From assembly GCA_946902875.1 (NCBI GenBank), contig OX336340.1, positions 8,205,739-8,269,738 on the forward strand: 64,000 nt of DNA, given 5' to 3'. Below, piece by piece: positions 56,145 through 64,000 of the stretch. A program made the position numbers and the translations under genes. Each line of letters opens with the position of its first letter. Position 1 is the first letter of the stretch. The DNA is from Nematopogon swammerdamellus. Taxonomy: Eukaryota; Arthropoda; Insecta; Lepidoptera; Adelidae. The notes under the pieces are model-generated. The model searched no databases. It saw nothing but the letters and a program-made list of their open reading frames with translations, and was not told the origin of the DNA.

Positions 56145-56215
56145 CTTTGTGGAGATCCGCTGTCTGCCTACCTCACTGGGAGATAGGCCTGACGCTATGT
56201 ATGCATGTTTATATT
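56145..56215 (+). mobile_element. LINE tail fragment
   Basis: CACTGGGAGATAGGCCTGAC and GCTATGTATGCATG match the LINE terminus at 3095-3372 (minus) in diverged form. Confidence 0.45.
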
Positions 56216-56762
56216 TCTTTGCGTATTTCTATTACTGGTTGTGCAATAAAGAGTTTCTTTTCTATTTCGTTTATATTATATTTTCTCATGTCTTAACATT
56301 GCTGAAAGACCACGAATTCACCGCCCAAGCGTCCCCAGATATCGATCACTATACACAAGTGGTATTCGCTATTCGTGTCAAGGACAACTATAATGCCATT
56401 TGACATCTTCAAGGCGAGCCGAGCGTCTCCGGCCACGAAGGAACGATTACGTTTCGCTCTAGCAAAATGTTAAAATGTCAATCGAAAGATAATTTTAGTC
56501 ACGACAGAGTTACGTAAAACAGACAACACGCCGATGAATATGAGTAGCTATTCAAGTTGGAAACTAACATCCTAATAATAAAAACGGAACGAAATAATCT
56601 ACTTAGTCTTCAATGTACAGTTGTGGAATAGGTTTAAATATATTATAATAATTTAATTAAAAAGTTCGGATTTTATCAAAAGATTTTACAGTAAAAACTC
56701 AACGAAACTGAAAGTGCCTAAAGCCGTTGTGAGATCTAATATAATTTTAAAACCAAATTACC

Positions 56763-57614
56763 TTTTTTTATGGAAACTGACACCTACAACATCCGTGATG
56801 TCAGCCCATAACACCGGGTGAACTAGGTGCCATGTCAGTGCTTCCCTTCATTTCATGTCGGCTACACTAAACTGGACGGAAAACACGAACTATTTACATA
56901 GCCGTTTCGACCGACGACGTTTCATTCAGTGCGGTTGTACCAACCCGGCCGGGAGAAACCCTACCACCTAGTAAGGTAAGAAGGGAAGGGACCTACAGTT
57001 TAACGTGGAATCCGAACCACGGTCAGCCTCCAACGGTCGAGCAATCACCCATCCAAGTACTGACTGACCGCACCACTGAGCTACCGAGACTGACGAATTT
57101 CCTTATCCCTTAGTCGACTTTTACGACATGCGACGGGGAGAGATGCAGTTTTTTTTTATGTAATCCGGTATGGGTGGCTGAGTCGGAGGGGCCAAAGCGC
57201 ATGCTTCGACCAGCCAATATCACCTCCGAGAAGGTAGGTGCCATACCGGAGGACTTCCCTGGATTGCTGGCTATACTGGACTAGAGGAGAACACAGCCGA
57301 TGCTGCTATGCGGCCATCTTACATCCAGTACGGTGGTACCAACCCAGTCGGCTACAATTTGAGCCTACCACCTAGTAAGGGGCAAGGGAAGGGACCTACA
57401 GTTTTACACCGGTTCCGAACGGTGAAGCAGCAGGTGTAGGTATGCACGTAAATTTTTTCGTCAGAAAAAACTCATTGGTACACGCCGACCGGATTCGAAC
57501 CTCGGACCTCTCGCATGAGAAGCCGATGCCCAAACCACTCGGCCACCCGCCGCAGTGGGGCTATTCTTTTTAAGTACCGGCCCCACACGTTACAGTACCG
57601 GCCCTACACGGTAC
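56763..57614 (-). mobile_element. Chimeric-head SINE interrupted by the second SINE family
   Basis: The outer copy occupies 56763-57148 and 57552-57614 on the minus strand: module (CCGTGTGGGGCCGG), head, body and poly-A. It is split after GAGATGCAG. GCAG is repeated at 57145-57148 and 57552-57555 as the target duplication. In its head the two GCGGTCAGT copies have recombined, deleting most of the 5S-like A-box/IE part while leaving TACTTGGATGGGTGA. A near-terminal CCTACACGGTAC duplicate lies at 57603. Confidence 0.85.
57149..57551 (-). mobile_element. Full-length second-family SINE (tRNA-Leu/Ser-like head)
   Basis: On the minus strand: head GGCGGGTGGCCGAGTGGTTT, then TCTCATGCGAGAGGTCCGAG, B-box GGTTCGAATCCGGTCGG, spacer GTACCAATGAGTTTTTTCTG, core (CCCCTTACTAGGTGGTAGG, GGGTTGGTACCACCGTACTG, GTCCAGTATAGCCAGCAATC) and 3' end CATACCGGATTACAT plus an A run. 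The core is recognisably related to the body of the chimeric-head family, so the two families share a central domain under different heads. Confidence 0.85.
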
Positions 57615-58149
57615 AAATACCTAATTACCTAAGAAAGTGCTTTACAAACAATTAAATAAAACATAGCTAGATAAAATAAAATAACTTTATCCAAAGTTTA
57701 GACGAAATGCGGGCGGCGAAAAGTTCAAAGAATAAGTATTTAATTAACAAAATTTCTGTCGCGTTCTACCATCAACCTCCTATATACTGAGCGAAAGGGA
57801 TATTACATATATAATTTACTACATTGCATGAGTGATTAATGGTGCCATTAATTAGTTTCTCTAGAACTGTTCTTAAAATTTCAATTGCATACATACATTG
57901 AATTGAATGATAATAACTGCTGATACAAATAATAATATAACTTGGATTGTAAGATAAAAACGAAATAATTTGGTAATTTAGATCCTGCACCTTGTAATAA
58001 TGTTGTTAAGAGGTGTATCATATCATAAATCAAATCGACAAAATCGATGTTTCGTATTCTCCTGTTTCCTCCTCCAAAACTGGAACGATTTTTAAGATTT
58101 ATTAATCAACCGTATTAAAATAAAATGTAGCAGGTCTGAACGTTTTGCT
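57615..58149. other. AT-rich non-coding DNA
   Basis: Nothing recognised. Confidence 0.35.
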
Positions 58150-58855
58150 TTTTAAGGTTCCGTAGCCTGCGGCGCCAGAATCCCTGCTCTTATAAAGTCG
58201 GTCAGGTGTATGTCCGTCCGTCTGTCTGTCTGTCTGTATGTGACAACCTGTAACTCCTAAACGGCTTGAACGATCTTCTTGAAACTACGTTTATATTCGG
58301 GGCAATAACATTTAAGGGGTAAGCAAATTCAGACTATAAAATAATATGAGCCGCAAAAACTCAAGTTGAAAATAGCAATATTTTTTTATAGGTCTATGCA
58401 GTTGTATATCGTTGAAAAGTTCTTAAATAACAAGAATTAAGATACTAAACCTAATTTGAAATATTATTTCAATTTCAAATATGTTTATATATTTGAAATT
58501 GAAATATTTCAAATTTGCTCTGGCCGAGGCGATAATTTTAAACCAAAGTGCTCTGTATATATTAAAAAAAATATTGAAGTAATCCATTTAGTGCTTACGA
58601 CATGAAAACTCTTTTGCAGTTTGTATCTTAAATAGTTAAAGGAACAATATTTTAAATAATTTTGAAAATGTCTTCTAGAGTTTATGCAAAATAAAATTTT
58701 CTAATTTCATTCGTACCAAATTTCAACTTGGTACGATCAACCGTATAGAAGTTACAACCCTGGAAACAACCGTATAGAAGTTACGGAAAGGTGGACGGAC
58801 ACATTAGTCACACCATTCATTAGGTTCCGTTTTCACCACTTTGGGGTACGGAACA
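58150..58855 (+). repeat. GGTTCCGTA-family repeat with internal palindrome
   Basis: Starts AAGGTTCCGTAGCCTGCGGC, has a GTCTGTC run at 58215-58245, and closes near GGTTCCGTTTTCACCACTTT and GGGGTACGGAACATAA, so the ends are partly inverted. 58449-58516 is a strong palindrome built on AATTTGAAATATT and ATTTCAATTTCAAATAT. Related fragments are at 15597 and 28039. Confidence 0.5.
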
Positions 58856-59867
58856 TAATACTTGCTCTAGTGCCATAATCTAGGGAGTAAATAGGTCAAT
58901 ACGTTAGTATGACAAAAACCGACGCCCGAGTTTCCTCTTAAGAAAATGTTTCGATCCGAGTTAATCGAATACTCAAGTTTAGTCGTTTCAGTACATGCTT
59001 CAGCAAGTCAGATCATTAAGTAAGAAAACACCCAGAAGTTTGCTATTTAAATTACGACTAGAGACGACTTCGACAAAAAACTTTTTTCCATCTGTCGGGG
59101 CGTCTCCAGCATCCCCTCGAGGGCGTAACTCTTATTCCAAGCAGCTCAGAGAGAAAACATCAATGCCGTTACGGTAAATGCGAAATCAATGTTAAGGTTC
59201 CAGAAATTCTACGAGAATGCGAGAGCGAAGCAGAATTTAGAGTGTTCGTATTTATGGCGATTGAATTTTATTGTGTTTCAGTCGAGAACATCGAAATAAA
59301 TACGTAGTAGAGGCATCAACTTCTCGTTGAGCTGAATGAAAACCACTAAGACGAAATTACAAAGATATCTCTGTATCAAAGATTATACACGGTTTTACAT
59401 TTTAGGTGATTTTTCTTTTTATTTTTTTTTATTTTCGCTGAAAACTCGTTCTTTGTGTGAAACTGAATAATTATGAACATAACCTTTCTATTATAATGAC
59501 AACTTTTTTATTAAGTTTTGTATGAAGGAATTGAAAAAAAATAAAAAGTCGCATTCAGTTTTAGATGTAGAATCACACACACCGCGTATGTTATGTACAG
59601 TCATCTTGTTTACACGTGCCGTCTGGTGAAAATGTAATGCATGCCGATCAAAAGTTATCAACAAGGCAACATGTCGAGGAGGTAAAATGAAAGTGCACAA
59701 ACTTTATTTGTTCATATTATTTAGGCGCGAATTCCACTACAACAAGAAAATCGCGCGAGTTTGTATCAGAGAGTACCTCACGGTAAAAGTCCAATTTTTT
59801 TGTGTTGGTTCATTTCCGAAGACAATGCAATGTTATTTAAAAAAAAAATTATATATATTTTTTTAAT
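58856..59867. other. Non-coding DNA
   Basis: An open frame of 60 codons at 58995-59177 has no recognisable motif. Otherwise nothing. Confidence 0.3.
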
Positions 59868-60570
59868 TTCGTCGTGGCCTATCATTTTCTCCAGCGGATG
59901 AGTAGTCGTGGATCAGTAGCTTTTTCCTTTTTTATTCTGAAACGGCTGAGCACAAAACAAATTGCAAGTCGGTCTGACCAGTAGTCCAGGAGTTATAAGC
60001 ATTTATTTATTTTCGACGTTTTCGAAGAACTTTTTCTCTGGGCCATATTTATAGAAGGGATCGATGTACGACTCTCGGGTATGTCGTCTTAGCAAGTCGG
60101 GAGAACTACCTTTAGGACGATAATATGCCTAACCTTCATTTAAACCTTTTGATTTAAAAAAAATTCAAAATAATTAAAATTTAAACTAAATCTCGTCGAG
60201 GCCTATCATTTCCTCCAGCAGATGAGTAGTCGTGGATCAGTAGTTTCCGAGATATGCCCTCTCAAACACTTTTTCCTTTTTTTTTCGAAACGGCTGAACC
60301 GATTTGGACATAAAACAACTATTTAAAACCAACCACATTAGCCTTCCTTTTTGGCTCTGCCATAGTCGGGTAAAAAGAGCAATTTTTTCTACGAAAAGAT
60401 ACAAATTGCAAGTCGATCTGACCAGTAGTTCAGGAGTTATAAGCATTTATTGATTCGAAGCCTTTCTTCTAAGGACCATATTTTATAGAAGGGCTTGATG
60501 CACGGCTCTCGGGTATGTCGTCTTAGCAAGTCGGAAGAACTACCTTTAGGACGATATGCCTCACCTTCCT
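59868..60570. repeat. Direct duplication of a ~300-bp unit
   Basis: 59868-60135 and 60189-60570 share, in order, GTGGCCTATCATTTTCTCCA / GAGGCCTATCATTTCCTCCA, GATGAGTAGTCGTGGATCAG, CAAATTGCAAGTCGGTCTGA, AGGAGTTATAAGCATTTAT and CTCTCGGGTATGTCGTCTTA then GAACTACCTTTAGGACGATA. The right copy has ~100 bp more in the middle. Could be a tandem duplication or two insertions of one dispersed repeat. Confidence 0.75.
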
Positions 60571-61891
60571 GTAGCTCTTATAGTTTTCGAGATCTAAGTC
60601 GCCAAAAGTACATAATTTTCATAACGCAACTTTTTGTAAAAAAAAACCCCGGCAGCAGAATAAAGACGTTTCATCAAATTCACGTCAAAAGGAAAATGTA
60701 TACAGTGCTGTTTCGATTACTTATTTCAATGGTCTGGAGAAAATAAAATGTAATGAAATCAGTCCGTAGATACCTGACGCCTCTCAACAATCTGGAGGAG
60801 CTGCGAGGACTCGAGTGTCCATTAAAGGTGGCAGTCGATACTTTTTATTGCTGTGCGTGGTTCGTATTCCTTAGCAGGTCAACTCTTCTAGAAATGCCAG
60901 TACGCTTAAGCGTATAAGTTTACGTAACACCTATATTATTTTAGTAAACTCAAATTATGAGATATTGAGTAAACTGATAAAGTATAGGTGACGAGAGAGA
61001 TATATGGACATAATATAGCAGGACATAACATAGAAGTTGTAGATTATATAATGACATTTTTCATAGTGTAGACATATTTTGTAGTTTTGCCTATTTGTGG
61101 AAACTTTACTTGTTTATGTTCTTACTAAGATATTTATAAGTGTTTCCTTAAAATAAATAAATAAATTAAAAATATTTAATAATACGAGTAGATATAATAA
61201 TTTATTTAAAATTTAACGGCTTTAATCATGGTCGTCTCCGAGCTATGTTACTCGACGGTGCGGTGGCTGATTCGTCGCGCCCACGATGAACGTTTGCGCG
61301 AAAATCACACTATTTATGAAATTTCACGTGTTGGAAAGATGGAAAACAATATTTATTTCGCTACGATTGTCGGGAAAATATTATCTATATTCCTATGAGG
61401 GTTTTGTATTGAAACAGTTTATGCTTCTCAAGATAATTTAACTTGAATGTACAATTTTCGTACTTTTCGTTATTTTTTGGAGATTTATTTAACACCTTTT
61501 CAAAGTAGTAAAATGAATGTTTGTTAATTAAAGATCAATACATAACATAAATTGTTTACTGAATTTTTATCTTTACCAATAGCTCAATAATTTCGTTTAA
61601 AGTTGACCTTTTGAGTCTTATTTCCGCCTTAAAGCCGCAAACGAAAACGAACATTATGCATAGACACCAACCAGAATATGACTGAATATCACGCTAAGAT
61701 TATCTTGTTTACCCGCGAACTAATTTCAAGGCCCACGACACGACGCACAAACATGTAGAGCGCAGAGCAGACACACTTCGTTCTAATCAGAAGTGTGCTC
61801 CGTTTTCTCACTTACAGAACAGTAACCGATTTTTTTCGACTTAGACATTATCTTAATCGGACAAGAACGATTCATTTTCATTTATATAATT
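60571..61891. other. Non-coding DNA
   Basis: No gene recognised. 61240-61300 (TCTCCGAGCTATGTTACTCG) shares a phrase with 31310, a possible dispersed repeat. 61780-61800 is a small hairpin (CACACTTC and GAAGTGTG). Confidence 0.3.
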
Positions 61892-62110
61892 TTATACTTT
61901 CTTATGGAAAGCGCGACGTGGCATCGTTCCACTTACGAGCAGGTGTCTAACGATACCCATGGAGATATGATGCACGGGGATTGCGAATGCCGTGTCAGCC
62001 TGACTGAGCCTTTTCACACCCCGTTCGAAAAACTTCAGCCTGTACTTGGGAGGCAATACATGGGCAGGAAGTCTTGTGCGTTCCACATTTTGCCGGTTCG
62101 GTCAATCTTA
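61892..62110 (-). pseudogene. Decayed LINE C-terminus
   Basis: The minus strand reads LPAHVLPPKYRLKFFERGVK with a frame change just upstream of it, the same C-terminal pattern as 21955-22275 (LPVHVFLSKYSLGSYKRGVI). The GGATTGCGAATGCCGTGTCA segment corresponds to the 3' extension of that family. Confidence 0.6.
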
Positions 62111-62938
62111 CCTAAAGAATCATAAATAATTCGCAAGCATTTTTCATTATTATTTAATTAGCTCTAATCACAAGAACATTTCTGCCCATTATCACGCCGA
62201 CGATGGAGGATTTTTTTTATATGTAGTTATGTACTTTTAGTATTATTCAATAAATATTTTAATTAATACACTTTTTAATTGTAGTAATAAATTTACCTTC
62301 TGTAGACCTGAAATATTCCAAAAATTCGCTTTAATTTGGTTTTTCAAATGAAAACTCTACGAAATGTATTATTTAATTATTCTTAGTTATATCAATGCTG
62401 TCTCAATAAATGTATTTTATGAGTGTGAGAATGAGTACTATGTTTATACCGTCGTAATTTTGCGGGAGCACCTTTAAATTTCAGCACGCAATTCCTTTCT
62501 CTCGAATATACTTTCGACGATTAGTCGAATTACCTCTGTCTGTGATATTTCTTTTCCTTTGCAACACTCAAAAGTTTTGCTGAACTGAAATAAACATAAT
62601 TTAACCTAATAATAACTACAAAAGCTTTTTAAAAAATTAAATTGTTTTATTAAGTTATACAAAATATTACCCACACATTTCATCTCTATTATTATGCCAA
62701 TTGATCTCGCCACGTAAAACTCCAAAGCTCATAAAACATTTCCGGTGCACGCAGTACCGCTGCGCGTGACTCCTCTCCTCCGTCGCCGCGCGCCGGCTCT
62801 ACAGAGGCGATAAAATAGATTTTCTCCACTATTATAAAATAAAATCGCTGCCTGTCTCTTTGTGACTGGTAAACTCGAAAAAGACGGACTCGATTCACAC
62901 GCAGTTCACGGCTATTAACCGATTTTATAAAAAGACAA
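62111..62938. other. Non-coding DNA
   Basis: AT-rich, then a short GC-rich part at 62750-62810. Nothing recognised. Confidence 0.3.
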
Positions 62939-63105
62939 CGTTTGTCGATCTGTCTGCCTGCCTGTCTGCTTGCATACCTGCCTGTGTGACTGCCTGTCCG
63001 TCTGTATGTATGTAAGTATGTCGGTCTGTCTGCTTGTGTGCCTGTCTGTCAGCCTGTCAGTCTGTCTTTGTGACTGTCTGTATGTCCGGCTGTCCGTAAA
63101 GGGCA
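62939..63105 (+). repeat. Degenerate CTGT/CTGC microsatellite
   Basis: About 160 bp of CTGT, CTGC and TATG tetramers inside a dispersed repeat: AACTCGAAAAAGACGGACTC at 62872 and CAAACTCGAAAGCATCGGAG at 63104 are diverged direct copies on either side. The ORFs it creates on both strands are artefacts. Confidence 0.75.
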
Positions 63106-64000
63106 AACTCGAAAGCATCGGAGCCGATTCACATGCAGTATTCGCCAATAGAGTTGTGCATATTTTTGGGATGGTTATAGCACAGAAGAAGATTATAGTT
63201 TCTTTGCGACGAGTGCTGCGGCGATAACTTGGATGGCAAGGATTAAGATATAAAAGTTTCTCAGAGCAGTGTCCAGTGTCCACCTGAAGAACTGTCTGAG
63301 TGAACCTCTGTCGTGAGTCGTGCGTGACTCAGAGACTCTAGCCAGACCGTCGGTGAATTTCTGCTCTCTAACAAGACGGACGGCTCGGCGTTGTTGTATT
63401 GATGTGTTGTTTTCTATCACGGTAAGTCTTAAAAGGATGTTAACGAAAACCTTGCATTAAAATATTACCGTGCCACAAACATGGATTTATAATGGCTAGG
63501 GTGTCAGATATTAATGAAAATTATGTACAAAGGAAATTTGTACATAATTTTATTACTATAATAAAGTTCGCAATAGCATATCCATCCATATCTACTTGTG
63601 TCTAACTTCTATGCATAGTTCAGAAACCTTCGCCCAAAGTCGACAAATACGCGAGCGGAGCTGCGGGCTAAAGCTGAATTCTAAATATACCTAACCGTTC
63701 CGGATATACCAGGAAACATCAGACTCATTTATTCCGTGACAATGAGCACACGCAAGCGAACGAGACGCGACGATATGCACAGTTTACACCTGACAAGTAA
63801 TTGGGCGAAAGCTCGCATCGATGTGCTCGAACAGATGACTTTGTGCTCAAGCGAGTAAAATGTTGCATCGATTGACGAGGAGAGAACATAGGGTGACGTT
63901 GGGCATTTGACACGCGGCGCTGCGTTTTCGCTTTTCGACGATACCCTCGGGGAAATATCGTGATGATATTTAGCTGTTGTACTGTACTCTGATTGTAGAT
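63106..64000. other. Non-coding DNA at the window edge
   Basis: 63193-63420 has a 75-codon minus frame without family motifs. 63530-63560 is an imperfect palindrome around GTACAAAGGAAATTTGTAC. 63645-63690 is a fragment of the AGCTTTTGCCCGC family. Nothing else recognised. Confidence 0.3.

Noticed and set aside
62915..63283. 122-codon Gln/Thr/Asp/Arg-rich minus ORF
   Set aside because: Translation of the CTGT microsatellite.

Overview
This is AT-rich animal nuclear DNA, almost certainly from a moth or butterfly. The evidence is the repeat content: an RTE-type LINE end with the C-terminal motif WMRRAEDRVWW and an (ATG)n tail, the repeat that opens with AGCTTTTGCCCGC, the AAACCGACTTC repeat family, tRNA-headed SINEs and many foldback MITEs. 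All of these are familiar from Lepidoptera. GT-AG spliced exons rule out a bacterial source. Gene density is very low.

Host genes: I can support only two exons, both on the minus strand. Exon B (16657-17107) has good splice signals at both ends. Exon A (about 32021-32184) has a perfect donor and a weak acceptor. The phases agree (A ends in phase 1, B starts in phase 1), so they may belong to one gene with a ~15 kb intron filled by transposon debris. I do not recognise the gene. A decayed coding sequence (17387-17994, minus) lies inside that putative intron.

Layout. 1-3100: palindromic ACTTAATGCA motifs, split by a LINE remnant with an RNase H domain. 3.1-15 kb: LINE ends, SINE copies and foldback elements. 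16.4-18.3 kb: exon B and the decayed coding sequence. 18.6-31 kb: SINEs, LINE tails and at least six inverted-repeat elements, three of them TA-flanked with CAG/CAGG ends. 31.9-32.4 kb: GC-rich exon A. 35.7-35.9 kb: a 42-bp tandem repeat organised as an alternating 84-bp unit. 36.1-40.7 kb: one LINE copy whose endonuclease half is inverted relative to its RT half, as expected from twin priming. 42.2-47.1 kb: a foldback transposon with an 8-bp target duplication, carrying a nested Ty3/gypsy-type LTR element with identical LTRs and a 5-bp target duplication. 48.6-49.3 kb: a second foldback element with probable 8-bp duplications. 49.4-64 kb: nested SINEs, more foldback elements, a ~300-bp direct duplication and microsatellites.

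How the parts interact: the window is a record of successive insertions. LINEs supply the RT and endonuclease that probably move the SINEs. The most unusual SINE family has a head in which a 5S rRNA internal-promoter segment sits between tRNA-like A- and B-box halves. I see no multi-gene functional system such as a defence island, biosynthetic cluster or CRISPR array. The most interesting material is the structure and history of the mobile elements.
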